From Sipunculus nudus (lineage: Eukaryota; Annelida; Sipuncula; Golfingiida; Sipunculidae): 64,000 bases of DNA. Location of the stretch: positions 39,914,527-39,978,526 of the forward strand of contig CM049308.1 of the NCBI GenBank assembly GCA_026874595.1, given 5' to 3'. Shown here one piece after another: positions 1 through 11,153 of this stretch (its first letter is position 1; the number at the start of each line of letters is the position of its first letter). The translations under genes were made by a program, and so were the position numbers. Under the pieces are notes generated by a model, which saw only the letters and a list, made by a program, of their open reading frames with translations, was not told the DNA's origin and made no database searches.

Positions 1-150
1 TGCGCAGATCAAAGGCGTAAACTTCGCTTTCAACTTTGGTACGATGCTTCACTTGGTGGTATCTGGTTTCACAATTCAATGGATCACATTACAAATCCCT
101 TTGGATCAATGGCTCGTGGAGTACCTGGGAAATCCTATCACGTTTAAGTG
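1..150 (+). other. open frame at window edge, related to DNA at 4.4-4.6 kb
   Basis: Frame 1 is open from base 1 to a TAA at 148-150. The translation shares spaced residues with a frame at 4.41-4.58 kb (DQR, GI-F, TNP-GS, PG-S) and the DNA aligns over about 100 bp at nearly the same spacing, for example around the GATCAAAGG at 8-16 and at 4412-4420. This may be an old repeat family with coding potential or a duplicated exon. I do not recognise the product. The left end is cut by the window. Confidence 0.25.
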
Positions 151-743
151 AAAATATACCATTCACGTGAGCCCAGCTAAATTACCCACGGCTCACGTAC
201 CAAACTGCTAACTAAAGCGTAGTTAATTAATAGGTGCAAAGAAGAAGCAAGGTAACAGCTGTTGTTATGTCTCCGGGCATCTATCTTGGATCGAGCAGGA
301 TTTTGAAATAAAATAGTAATTTGTCAAAAATAACGAAAATCATGCGGCCGTCTTTTTTTATAAAGAAGACGAAAAAATCTCATTCGAAAGAATCTCGTTT
401 ATATCTCGTTAAAATCGTTTATATTAAATAATATTCACGTCTTTAAACAGAAATATACCACAATCTGTCTGCATGTAGGTTTGTATTTTTCAGGTCTTAA
501 TTTTCAGAATATGTGCCTTCAAAGGGGCAGACTTCTGAGCTTCTAAATGATTAAAAGCTCTGTCTTTGCCTTTTAATTTGAAGCTCAATAATCATTGTAA
601 CCTCATTTCAGGGCTCCAAAGAAACCCTCTAAAGACCTATTTTGAAGAAAAGAAGAATTTTCTTGGCCTAACAACAAAGATCAATGGAAAAACATATGTC
701 ATCTGTCAGTCTCAAAATACAGGGGAAAATGTGTAAAATAAAA

Positions 744-810
<67 letters not shown>

Positions 811-1595
811 GTGACGCCACCACTCTCCTTTCTCAGTGAAACTTTTCAGAGATTGGTAAATACCAGCTTTAAAGACATCAGTCCAGCAGTGTTTACGAAT
901 TCTTCTCTCTTGCATGCATGTTTAATGGCATGAGTCTTAACGTCTGGGGGCGCTTGAATCTGTGGTTTTGCTAAATGCATCCGCGTATCCGGAGAATGTA
1001 TGTCACAGTGATCTATTTTTCGGTTTCCACAGAGGACCTATCAGGTCCTTTCTGTTTATATGGGCCTTACGTTTGTGATTTTAACCCCACCCAGGTATCG
1101 ACTGATGGTTGAAGTCTAACATTCTCAAAAAAATACCGGATATTGGTAAAAGAGAAACATTACAGTTGGCGCCACCAGTCTTCTGTGGCAGTTTGGAAAT
1201 GCAATTTCAGTTAGCATAACGAATTTCATGACAATCCGTTAATCCATTTTTGAGAAATCTGGCCACATTCTGAGAAACTAAAGTCTTACATGAATTAAGG
1301 TCATGTGTTCAAGTGCAGAGGAAAAAAGCTTCAGCTATGTAAAATGGAATGGGTTTGATTGTTCACCCGTAGTACTGAAAAAACACAAAGGAACCTGACC
1401 TATTGTTACAGTTATTATAACAACTGGTCCAATGTCGATTACACTTCTTTAGAAAAATTTATAAAATAAAAGTTATAAATCGATAGAGAGAGAGATAGAG
1501 ACAGACAGAGGTTCATTCATCAACAGACGAGAGATAAAGACGGACAAAAAAAAAAGAAAAAAAAGAGAGCAACTCAAGAGCCCAGAGAGCATAAG
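151..1595. other. no gene seen; AT-rich, one long (AT)n tract
   Basis: No credible ORF or splice-bounded exon was found. The stretch holds an (AT)n tract at 747-809 and a purine-rich (GATAGA/GAGA) patch near 1480-1510. A segment near 1170-1190 (GGCGCCACCAGTCTTCTG) resembles part of the diverged repeat at 54.38 kb, so repeat remnants are likely. Confidence 0.5.
747..809. repeat. (AT)n microsatellite
   Basis: Uninterrupted AT dinucleotide run of about 63 bp directly after a short A-rich stretch. It creates spurious Ile/Tyr reading frames on both strands. Confidence 0.97.
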
Positions 1596-1599
1596 CATA

Positions 1600-1745
1600 A
1601 GCATTGACTGGTACATAGTGAGTGGTAAAGCACTCCGCTCTTCACGCTTGCGACCCGTGTTCAAATCCTTGTAGTTTCCCCTCCTAAGTCGGTGTTTATC
1701 TCCGGGTTCTCCGGTTTTTTCCACTTCCAGACACTCTACCATCCG
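1600..1745 (+). mobile_element. tRNA-derived SINE-like fragment
   Basis: A degenerate RNA polymerase III box A (TAGTGAGTGGTAAAGC, from about 1616) is followed by a box B-like TGTTCAAATCC near 1659 and then a tRNA-unrelated body with TCTCCGGGTTCTCCGG near 1698. This tRNA-head plus CTCCGGGT-body layout recurs at 5.3, 18.1 and 63.6 kb. The fragment is diverged and no target-site duplication was identified. Confidence 0.6.
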
Positions 1746-1943
1746 TGGCAAGAGTACCCAGATTAATAAAAATAACTAATTGCACATTCCACGTAAAACA
1801 AATAAAGTTTAAAGTAAGTGAGGCGCAGGGCGCAGGGCCCTTTATCTCTTTCTTTTGTACACAGGTAGATTCTCTTTCCACCTTTGCTGGTTATCAGCTT
1901 ATCGTTTTAGAATCAATCCTTTCGCAAGACAGGATTACATGAA

Positions 1944-1957
1944 CCCCCCCCCCCCCC
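1944..1957. repeat. C14 homopolymer
   Basis: Run of 14 cytosines in otherwise AT-rich sequence; possibly a relic of a repeat with a homopolymer arm. Confidence 0.95.
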
Positions 1958-2329
1958 GATGCATGTGGTGGGACAATGATAACTCGATAGCAATCACGTG
2001 TTATTGCACTTTATAATAAACTTACTGTGTTTCCCTGAGAAATACCAGAAAGGTATGATTTTTTAAACATGGAAAAAAACGCTTAATTGCAAAAGTAATC
2101 CCAAGATAAAAATATATATACCTCGGTCATGTTTGCCTTTTCAGAAAATATGCCAGTGGAACCTGAGAGGATCGTGTGTCACGGTTTACCAACTCCATGT
2201 TAACATCAATGGTCACCACGGCGGGCTAGACGAAAGGCCTCTTATTAATACCCGTTAATGTCTAAGGAGCTGGGGCATCTTGCCCTATAAATTACGGTTA
2301 AATGTGCATTCTAACGAATGCAAGCCAAC

Positions 2330-2592
2330 GCCATTCACATTTTCGGCCAATATTCTCCGGTCCATTTGTGCATAAGTGACTACAGATTTGTGACTATACC
2401 TTTATGACGTTCCTGGATCCGGGCTATGTTCCGGATCCACACCAAAATCTAATCGGGTCTTTATTCTCTGAAAACGTCACGAGATTCCATTTATGATAAC
2501 GTGAGCCATTTTGTGAACAAATCAACCAATACACACAAAAACACACGAGCGGAGATAAACGCTTACCCTTCTGGCAGAGGCAAATTTATGGA
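2330..2592 (+). mobile_element. RTE-like retrotransposon 3' end fragment, copy 1
   Basis: The block aligns in the same orientation with 20565-20800 and in reverse with 44030-44200. Shared landmarks are TTTGTGACT, GATCCGG...GGATC around a short centre, ACCAAAATCTAATCG, and an ending AACGCTTACCCTTCTGGCAG (20 bases) followed by AGGCAA. The end resembles the 3' untranslated ends of RTE-type LINEs in marine invertebrates, but no reverse transcriptase frame is attached. Superfamily is inferred from 3'-end style only. Confidence 0.5.
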
Positions 2593-2599
2593 GTTGTTT

Positions 2600-3540
2600 C
2601 TTGTAAAATACTCTGAAACGGCAAAATATTTCAACTAAACCTTTAAAGCGTTTTGAGTAAGGTACTCACATGTCAACCAACCAACCAACCATCTTATGGT
2701 AACCAAACATGCTAAAACATGATACCTCTTGGTGGAGTTATGATTATTTGCCCTGCGTCTGGGTTTGAATCATACGCGACTCCTCACATCTGAAGGCAAA
2801 TGTGGCATTTTAAACAAATGTAAAAATTTCAAAGAAATCAAATAACCAGTGCAACTACAAATGCGATTCAATATTATCAAATTATAATGAAAATGTGAAG
2901 AAATTATCAAATGCCCTTATGAATGCATTTGCTTTGAAGTGTATTTTTCTATAAGAAGTCAATGTATGTATGTATAATGTGATAAATAAATTAGTCTTGA
3001 CAATGGAGAAGTCCTGATAGGATATATTTTTGAAATTCATTATACTTGTTTTTGAATTGACACCTTTTTGTTTATCGCAAGATAATTCTTTAGAATTTTT
3101 AAATGTTTAATGTGAGAATGCCATGAGTTACATGCAAATTTGTATTTAAGTGAAATTCAATATTTTCAAATATAACCACATATTCATCATATTCTTGGGA
3201 ATGTTCTTTTGGGAGCAAAAATCAAGATCAGTACAAGATATAGATAGACAACTCATGGACAAGATAAATTAAAGTAACAAATTCATATACCAGGCATGTT
3301 GAATATACATGGAGTCTTGTGATTTCTCCTTAAAAATATTATTGCATCTGCCAATAGTTCGTCTTAAAACCGTTTGTCTTACTCAAGTACACGAGTGGAA
3401 ATACAACGCGCCTGGCGTGATCAGTGGACATGAACATAAACAAATATAGCCTGGTAGCCGTAACGCGCAACTTCACAAATCATGATTTCATAGCTCCCAG
3501 CCTCGTGTTTCTTCTGCTTTTCTTCTTTTATTAAAGGGAG
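2600..3540. other. no gene seen
   Basis: AT-rich sequence with stops in all frames. It contains a short (CCAA)n patch near 2676-2691 and nothing else I can name. Confidence 0.5.
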
Positions 3541-3549
3541 ATGCAGCCC

Positions 3550-3730
3550 ATGGCCAAGATCGGACCTCTGGTCTGGTAGTCTTGTTATTGTACACATACA
3601 TACTTAGCCTGTGTTTGCTCACACACATAGGCATAACACCGAATTAATAGGGATGCGAACCGGGAAGTCCATGCGCCGGTATGATTTTGCTGGGGAAACA
3701 TTTTTATTCAAGCAAAATGAACTAATAGCG
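3550..3730 (+). repeat. dispersed repeat, pair with 10145-10322
   Basis: Aligns in the same orientation with 10145-10322: ATCGGACCTC-GGTC at the left, a TGTGTTT-C/ACA centre, CATGCGCCGGTATGATTTTG versus the GCCGTATGCG-ATACTG region, and GCAAAAT-GAACTAATA at the right. Both are diverged and non-coding. I cannot assign a superfamily. Confidence 0.5.
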
Positions 3731-4270
3731 TGAAATAACATGTATATTATTGCACAGGTTAATCTACATTTATGTAACGATAAACCATTTCTTTAATGTC
3801 TCCAGATTGAGCCATTATAAGTATAACACATGTTTCTTTATGATAAATTTATACAGTAAATGTGAAGAAAAAAAAAGACATTTAAGGAACTGCGATACAT
3901 TTTTCGTATTCCACATTCACAGATGGCAAGACTGCATATGCATTGAAACTGAAAAATTATTGATAGGGTGGGTTTGTCAGAAATAGTGAAAAAGATTCAT
4001 GCATGTGAATATCATCAATGGAATCGGATCAAACAATATTTTGGTAAGTTTTTTTCCAAAAAAAAAAATGGTGATGTAGGCTTAGATTGACGGATTGTCA
4101 TATGGCATGACAGACAGTCAAAGAGAAATCCCATCTGAGTAACTCATACAGACAACTGTTTTTTTTTTCTACAAAATCGAATAAAATAATATAATATTGT
4201 GAAACATTATCGTCTGGAAAAAAATGTGATAGACAAACAGACAAACAGAGGGACAGAAAGACTTTAAAAT

Positions 4271-4657
4271 ATGGCCGAATCTGTGCCTCCGTTCGTTAGG
4301 TTGTCGTCAAAGGACAAAAAGTGCATAAGCAAAATAATATTTACTCTGGTTGATCTAAACTTGCCCACCCCTCAACTGCTGCGAAAAATAATATCAAATC
4401 TTGTCAAGTGGAGATCAAAGGAACACTCTGTCTCCAAATGTCGCCAGGCAGCAACAGCAGGCAGGTATCCAGTTTCAGAGCCCACAGGATCCAGTTACAA
4501 ATCCATTAGGATCTCTGAAAAAACCTGGCAATTCTCGCCAGGTACATCTAAGAATTTGTCATCTCCCAGGAGATATTGTTCCGTTTACATACCGAACAGT
4601 TTATTAATGCCACGACGCCCCTACAGAAAACCGCTAAGTAGTAAGACAAATATGTGA
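4271..4657 (+). CDS. hypothetical 128-residue ORF, doubtful
   Basis: This is the longest frame in the window apart from the retrotransposon. The ATG sits in a good eukaryotic context (A at -3, G at +4). The first 55 or so residues are non-repetitive and look helical (KCISKIIFTLVDL, LLRKIISNLVKW); the rest is low-complexity, Ser/Arg-rich and overlaps a second frame with QQQQ. A plausible splice donor (GCAG/GTATCC) lies near 4462, so a real product could end there and continue downstream. The 4.41-4.58 kb part is related to the first 150 bases of the window, which argues for a repeat. No family is recognised. It could equally be a chance frame. Confidence 0.22.
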   Translation: MAESVPPFVRLSSKDKKCISKIIFTLVDLNLPTPQLLRKIISNLVKWRSKEHSVSKCRQAATAGRYPVSEPTGSSYKSIRISEKTWQFSPGTSKNLSSPRRYCSVYIPNSLLMPRRPYRKPLSSKTNM

Positions 4658-4751
4658 AACTCTTTTCGCATTGATGCACTCTGTTTAAGAGTGTCGTATT
4701 TCCAACATACGAATATCAATGAGAATAACAATATTGATATCATCATTGTCA

Positions 4752-4753
<2 letters not shown>

Positions 4754-4798
<45 letters not shown>
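4754..4798. repeat. (AT)n microsatellite
   Basis: About 45 bp of uninterrupted AT dinucleotides. Confidence 0.97.
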
Positions 4799-4800
<2 letters not shown>

Positions 4801-5212
4801 AGAAAACAAACAAAGCTGTATATTGAGAAAATATGTAAGATTCAACAATAACAGCACTCAAGTACTTTCAACTGAAGTCAAACATGCCTGTAATGTGATA
4901 TGGTGCTTTCATATCTTATGAATTAAAGCATAGGGATTTTTATGAATTCCTTGTATACTTGCGTGATGGGAAATTGGAAGAGTGAAATTTCTCCATAAGA
5001 TACTTGTTTCGACAAATATTTATAGCTGAACCCAGCAGATGGTGACCAGATAATTATACTGGGGTAATCGTGTCTGCCGCGCTGCATTTTCAAAGTTAGA
5101 AGGGCATTGCTATATTTACTGGAAACTCCTGACAGTTTCACGTTTAATTTGAGCGGGGATGACTTATCATGGTCATTTATTTGACTCTGTTTGATAAATT
5201 GTTAACAGAGTC

Positions 5213-5213
<1 letters not shown>

Positions 5214-5261
<48 letters not shown>
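5214..5261. repeat. (GA)n microsatellite
   Basis: About 48 bp of uninterrupted GA dinucleotides on the plus strand, ending in GGGG. Confidence 0.97.
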
Positions 5262-5265
<4 letters not shown>

Positions 5266-5319
5266 TATTTATCATTTTATCTGAGTCGATAGTTTCCTTA
5301 TCAACAAAGTAACATCATA

Positions 5320-5520
5320 TAACTTTGTATCACTAACTGTAATAACTAATACAAGGCACTCTCGGATCTTGGCGTTCAGTAGTCTGTCGAGTTGAAAGAA
5401 CCGGAGAACCCGGAGAAAACCACCGACTTGGGACGGGCTACTTGAACCCACTCTCATGGCAACTCTGGGGATTGAACCCGGGTCGCAAGCGGAGTGAGCC
5501 GGACCACTCGGCTGTCCACG
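5320..5520 (-). mobile_element. tRNA-derived SINE, minus orientation
   Basis: Read on the minus strand, the tRNA-like head has box B GGTTCAATCC (5469-5478) inside CCCGGGTTCAATCCCC, followed by a body with TCTCCGGGTTCTCCGG near 5400-5415. The far end, GTAATAACTAATACAAGGC on the plus strand near 5338, recurs at 18067. This is the best preserved of the SINE-like copies. A real tRNA is excluded because the acceptor stem does not close. Confidence 0.7.
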
Positions 5521-5541
5521 ATATTGTATACTATACGGCTG

Positions 5542-5599
5542 GTGGCCTTATATAGTGTGCGGCATATTATGTTATGCCGCACACCCATTATAAGGCCAC
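5542..5599. repeat. imperfect hairpin, 24-26 bp arms
   Basis: The left arm 5542-5565 begins GTGGCCTTATA and ends GTGTGCGGCAT; the right arm 5574-5599 is its complement apart from a small asymmetry (TAG versus CCCAT) and the loop is ATTATGTT. It lies between two SINE-like units of opposite orientation and may be a minimal inverted-repeat element. Confidence 0.75.
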
Positions 5600-5682
5600 A
5601 AGTTCTCCCTGCTGCATGCAAAGTCGCTGTGCCGACACATGAAGTGACGTCACTTTGCTGGTTCCTGTAAAAGTGTGCCAAT

Positions 5683-5773
5683 ACACAGAGGGGTTGGGGA
5701 TCTGTCGTGGTTAAAGCAGCCGACCGGAAATCGGATGATCATGGGTTCCCATCCAACTAATCATAATGTAACT

Positions 5774-5775
<2 letters not shown>
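5683..5775 (+). mobile_element. tRNA-like SINE head
   Basis: Box A-like GTGGTTAAAGCAGCCG (from about 5708) and box B-like GGGTTCCCATCC (near 5743) are spaced as in a tRNA promoter. The body ends at once in a (CT)n-(AT)n tract, so this is a truncated copy or a different subfamily from the 1.6 and 5.3 kb copies. Confidence 0.5.
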
Positions 5776-5866
<91 letters not shown>

Positions 5867-5878
5867 AGGGGGGGGGGG
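5776..5878. repeat. compound (CT)n-(AT)n microsatellite with G-run
   Basis: CT repeats to about 5811, AT repeats to about 5863, then AAGA and a run of 11 G. The three simple repeats abut. Confidence 0.95.
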
Positions 5879-5879
5879 C

Positions 5880-7180
5880 GGCGGATTCATTATGATTATT
5901 TTGACCTACCGTGTATTCACACTATAGAAGGACACAGGTGTGTAGCAAATCGACAACAATGCGAAGTTATTGACGTAACAGTCATTAATATTTCACCAAC
6001 AGGAAAGCTGTTGTGCAAACTACCTTTAATATATTGTCTGAGAAAATGCCGGATGGCTCTAATTGTGTTAAATATGTGTAAGGATCGTTGTGTATGTAAA
6101 TCACCAATAATCAGTCCCTGAGTTATATTCAATCATTAAGACCTATTACTCGTGTTAGGCGCTACATGGAGACTTAAATCATTTCCATCTTTATATAACC
6201 AAAAAACTCTGTCAGGTGGTTTTGTCACGGTTGGTTGGCTTGTCTGTTAGCAAATTTTCTTCGTTAAAGGATTTCGTTAAGGTTTTGTGGATTAACAATT
6301 ATAAAATTCATTTACTTTTGTATTATTGATCATCATAACGTTTTCTTAACTTTTCTGAAACGGGCAATTTTGACCGTCTTTATGACCGCTAAAACGGGAC
6401 AAAAGCTGTTAATTTTCTAACGCTTGTACCGTGAAAGGTTGTCATCTAACTTAAGCAGCTTCTGTTCAATAGTGCTTACCTGTGATGCAACCCTAGGATG
6501 AATCGTGACATTTTTCTTGGCTTTGGCTTACGCGTTCCTGTAGTACACACCAAAATTTGATGAGGATCAAAGTAATATTACGGTTCAGGTGATCCAGAGT
6601 GTTGGCGGAGGTAAATATGCGGTTTCTGGGTGCTTTATAGTTACACGTGGTTTTTATTAATTGTGAACGTGTTATTACTCACATGTTTGTAGGTGTTCCC
6701 TGTGTGTTATAAGTAATAATAAAAAAAACAATTACTGGCAGTTCAGTAGTAAAGGCAAAGGGGAATACTGCCTTCCTAAGATAAAAATATTAAGTGTGTG
6801 TGTGTGTGGGGGGGGGGGGGTTGGGCTGTTGGACGCAAAGATACCATTCTACCCCAACCCCATATTTTGAACAAATAACAAATAATGCGCTGAAATGAAA
6901 TGAAATGTGTTGATTAACTCACGTGTGTAAATGCCTAAAATCAATCTGCCTTACATTTATTGCGAATTCTGCCACATTTCTAAATTAGACCGGTTAAGGT
7001 GTGCAATTGCATGTGGTTACCATGTTACATAATAATACAGGTGACCGCGCCACTGGCCAGACAGATAACATAAGCAGAATGCTTCCGTGTGACTCTGGTA
7101 GATTAGTTGATTTCCCTGCCACCATAGTGTAAATCTCTGCATCATAGTGTAGTTTATTGATGTGAAATGTCTTTAGTAGA
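5880..7180. other. no gene seen; (TG)n/G-run at 6795
   Basis: No supported exon. The stretch contains a (TG)7 tract running into G13 at about 6795-6821 and AT-rich unique-looking sequence. Confidence 0.5.
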
Positions 7181-7182
7181 TA

Positions 7183-7320
7183 CAGAGGCGGATTCAGATA
7201 TTTGGAAAGGGGATCCAACACATATTCAATGCCCGCAATGCAAGGAAGCGAACCGACTTAGGAGCTGGGGTTGGGAGAGGGCCTGAATGATTTAATTTTC
7301 AATGACGGATCCCCTTTAAA
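7183..7320. mobile_element. possible GGCGGATC-family remnant
   Basis: Begins AGAGGCGGATTCAGATATTT near 7185 and contains GACGGATCCCC near 7304, matching the terminal motif of the copies at 48.3-49.2 and 62.8 kb. The interior is diverged, so this is a weak call. Confidence 0.35.
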
Positions 7321-7810
7321 CAAATCTAAGACACTGTCAGCTATCAAGTGTTCAAAAATATACAATTTCCTAAGCATGGAAAGCGTAAACGGGGAAAGTG
7401 ATGCCGAAATGTTAACAGCTGTTGGTCGATTCTTGCTGCCTAGGTATTATGGGTAGTGTATATTACGCATTAAAAGACTACTATCTACTCTTACACCTAT
7501 TGTAATGGCTTGTGGGTGATTGTAATGATAACAGTTATTTTCCCTTTGCTCTGCTGCACTTTTGTAATGATAAACAAAATTAAGGGTCCAGACCCTTTTG
7601 ATGTAACAGTTGTGACAGATGTAACTACCAATGTAACAGTTGCATATCCACTGGCCGTAAAGGTGTTTTAGATTTTCTATGTATCATGTGAATTCCGTGA
7701 TGATTTATAATGAAAGTTGTTACGAAACCTAATATAAACAGATCACGTATGCGTGATGAACACAAATTTTGTAATGGAGATAATAAAATCAAATCAGATT
7801 CTGTAACACT

Positions 7811-7949
7811 AGGCTCATCACGTGACCCACGACCAGGCGTGAAAACTGGGTCACATGACAACGAGAGTTCAATCAGTACGGATTAAACATAAAATGTAAC
7901 AACAACACGAGTTACGCCCGTGTCACACAATAAAAGAGCACCTGTAATA
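7811..7949 (-). mobile_element. LTR fragment related to the solo LTR at 25.7 kb
   Basis: Aligns with the right-hand 140 bp (the U3 side on the minus strand) of the solo LTR: AGGCTCATCACGTGACCCAC, GTACGGATTAAACATA, TTACGCCCGTGTCACA and AATAAAAGAGCACCTGTAA. The rest of the LTR and any internal region are missing, so this is a truncated relic. Confidence 0.75.
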
Positions 7950-7959
7950 AAGTAATAAC

Positions 7960-9350
7960 TAAATTAGCTAGTATATTGTTAATACAGATAACAGTTTCGA
8001 TATTCAGATAATTTTCACTTTGGCCACACACACACAAAAATATTGTTTTACGCAATCTGAGACAAAAATATATACTGGAAAATACCAAAACAATTGCTTC
8101 ATTTCTCGAAATAATCAAAACCAAATTTATTCCAATTTCTATACCTTTTTACAAGAATTGTTTTAGGGAAACCATAGCACAAAGTAGTGACGTTGACAAG
8201 GACCTGGTCTTCATTTGCCAAAAAGGCTTTGATCCACAGAAGATGAGAGCGGTGAATCTGTAGAAAATAATTTTGTTGTATTGCCTTATATAAATGATAT
8301 GTTCCATTTGCTTTCCTTAAGAACATTGGGATTTCATTTCAGATCAGACAATACATGCATATTTGGAAACCATCGGATGCATACACGCTGAGCGTCCATC
8401 AAATGGACAGTGGTCAAACATGACCTATTAAAATTGCTTTAACTCATTTTGATGTATGGTATCTACAGTTCCAGTCAGGAACATCATTTACTGAATTCCC
8501 CAGGTCACAGCTGTTGCATGATGATCCCTTTCAAGGCGGCTACCTATGGCCATATTATGTCTGGTTCACATACTTTTGGGATTAGCTGTGATATATAATA
8601 TCCGACTACCTTCAGACTGAGTTAACAGAGCTGCCATATAACAGGCCTGCATACATCAAACTGACTCGGAGTAATATGATATGGTAAATATAAGTTTACA
8701 CTGTATATGACTAGCTAGACAGCAGTTGGCAGTGGAACACAATTGTTTTCATCAATGAATTTCAGACCAAAATCGACTTAATTAAAAAAATCTCGGAAAT
8801 CAGACTATAATTTGAGGATTTGGGCGTGGTCTAAAAAAGCGCTATTTTATTGTAATCTTTGGCAATACACGTCTTGGTGCCATCAAATTGTCTCCGCAGA
8901 TAGATCCAACCGCTTCGCTAGAAAAGCAGGCTTCAAAAGCGAGACAGTTCGGTCCGGTTTTATGTCAACCCGTAACAATATGCTCTCCTCGATGTACTTT
9001 CGTGTCGCATACCTGACAGGTTAATTTCTCCCGGTTTTTCAATACAACTAATGGGGCTTCCATTTAGCGTAAACACTAAAATTCGGATGACACAGGTCGC
9101 ATGTCGAAGCTTTGAGTACACCGCTAATATTTATAAACAGAATTTGCTGTTGGAAACTGAGGAGACTTCTAAGAACAACGAAACAAAATACCATGACAAA
9201 TGTCAAAATACAGTTAATTTCAAATTTTAAAATAGTCATTTCCATTACCAGTTATATGGGTAGAAGATTTACATAAGCAATATATTATATAGCGGATATT
9301 AAATATCTTTGGATAATAAATGTATAACTCATGCAAGGAAAATTTTGACA
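7960..9350. other. no gene seen
   Basis: The ORFs here are short, lack splice or start context and have no recognisable motif. Sequence is AT-rich without strong simple repeats. Confidence 0.5.
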
Positions 9351-9354
9351 TGGG

Positions 9355-9520
9355 CTGCTTACTACGATATCGATACAATAGGACGGATGACCGTTGCATT
9401 GCAAATCAATGTAGGACTTGTGTCACGGCTAGAGTAGGCTTACCAGTTCAAAATAGATTTCTACTGAATCGGGTATTTACGGCTAAGTTATCACCTAGCG
9501 GTGGAAGTTTTCATGTAAAT
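9355..9520 (-). repeat. dispersed repeat family R4, copy 1 (inverted)
   Basis: On the minus strand this block reads through CTTAGCCGTAAATAC, ACTGGTAAGCCT and GGTCATCCGTCCTATTG and then a GATATCG-like end, the same order as in the plus-oriented copies at 10546, 13125 and 44590. Several hundred bases of flanking similarity may exist but are diverged. Confidence 0.55.
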
Positions 9521-10144
9521 ACGATTGACTGTCTATGTAAATCAGCCTTCTTAGGCCTAAACCCACACTGCGCAGACTCACACGGGTACGACTTTGCTGG
9601 ATAGGGTTTGCGGGCATCACAATCTGCAGTCCACAATGCACCGGGTATTCTACATACACTGATGGCGTAGGTATAAAGGTATTGAAGAGGGTATTGTAAT
9701 CCACTCTAGAACGTTCGAAAAGAATTGTTTCAAGGCAAATGACAAAAACGTGATGTTTTTTGTTATAAGGACTACGAGAAATAAGTAATATTTCGTCAAC
9801 ATACACATCATGTGAAATGTAAAAAGAAAGTGTTTCCATGAATTGTAAAAAAAATATTTTAAAGGGGCCCAATCACCTATAAAGCATATTTGAAATAACA
9901 CGGAAAAAGCCTCTTCCCTTTAAAATGAATTTGTACCTGCCAAAATTTTGGCCTGAAACCATTTGCTTTCTCCAGTGAACCAGTGTTAAAAACAGTGGAC
10001 CGGGCGCGATCACAAGTTTGAACAAAACTCAGCGCATGCATCGCCGGTTACAACACGTGTCAATCTGGAGATTCCCTGACTGATTTGGCCAAAAAAATGA
10101 AATACATGTTCCTGCTGGCTGAAACATCAGGTGTTGTGGCTCAC

Positions 10145-10322
10145 AATCGGACCTCCGGTCACGCGGGATTGTTTTTGTAAACAAACACATGTGGACTGTG
10201 TTTACCAACAGGCAGAGCCATAACAAGGTTTTTAAAACCGCCGTATGCGAGATACTGAGCCTGTGTGCTGGGATTTTTGCTGGTAGACGTTTGTATAAAG
10301 CAAAATTGAACTGATAATGTGG
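10145..10322 (+). repeat. dispersed repeat, pair with 3550-3730
   Basis: Second copy of the repeat described at 3.55 kb, with ATCGGACCTCCGGTC at the left and GCAAAATTGAACTGATAATG at the right. A minus-strand frame crossing it is a by-product. Confidence 0.5.
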
Positions 10323-10545
10323 AAGGGTAGGCATAATATTGCTCCTGATTATATCCCTTTAAAGTATGACATTTGAGACGGGTAGTTCTGGCCGTCCAAT
10401 CGTGCCCAACAGGAAGAGGTTCCTTTTGAGTAGAAACGACCTCTGGTGAAAGGATGGTCCAGATCTCTGGGCACCTATGACGTCTCTGTGGGCATAATTT
10501 TATTTATGTAAGCCTACGCATGCGCAAAAGAAGAGGACGCCCTTG

Positions 10546-10670
10546 CCGTGAATACACAACGTAGTGGGCATTTATATTGGACTGGGAATTTTATTTAGAG
10601 GGAACAAAAGCCACACGGGGCAAAGCACTTCAACGGCTATCCGTCCTATTGCAGGAATATTGTGGAAAAG
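10546..10670 (+). repeat. dispersed repeat family R4, copy 2
   Basis: Landmarks in order: CCGTGAATACACAACG, GGCATTTATATTGGACTGG, CACACGGGGCAAAGCACT, CGGCTATCCGTCCTATTGCA. They match the 13.1 and 44.6 kb copies in the same orientation. Confidence 0.6.
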
Positions 10671-10679
10671 TATAATTCG

Positions 10680-11077
10680 GTTTAAACATTAGGCTTTGAT
10701 CGATGCATAAACACAATAATACACGTGAACTAACGAACAAAAATTCTTTCTTCGAACTTCGAACTGACAGTTGAGATTCAAAAGGGCCTCATAAACGTCT
10801 CTTACTTTTCTGGTGGTATGCCAGAGGTAAACATATACTTTCTTCACGGAAGATACCAAAGGTCACCATGTATTACCTTTGTTACCCATAAATACCTAAT
10901 TAATATATATATATATATATATGTAATATATATGTGTGCGTATGTGTGTCTTATGCCAAGATAAGCATATATGTGCTTAAAGTAAATGGAACAGATAACA
11001 GTACTTTTTGGACAATGAGACATTTTACGAAAAAAAACCCAGAAAGTTCAGTTACCTCATGCTCTTGTCAACACCGA

Positions 11078-11153
<76 letters not shown>

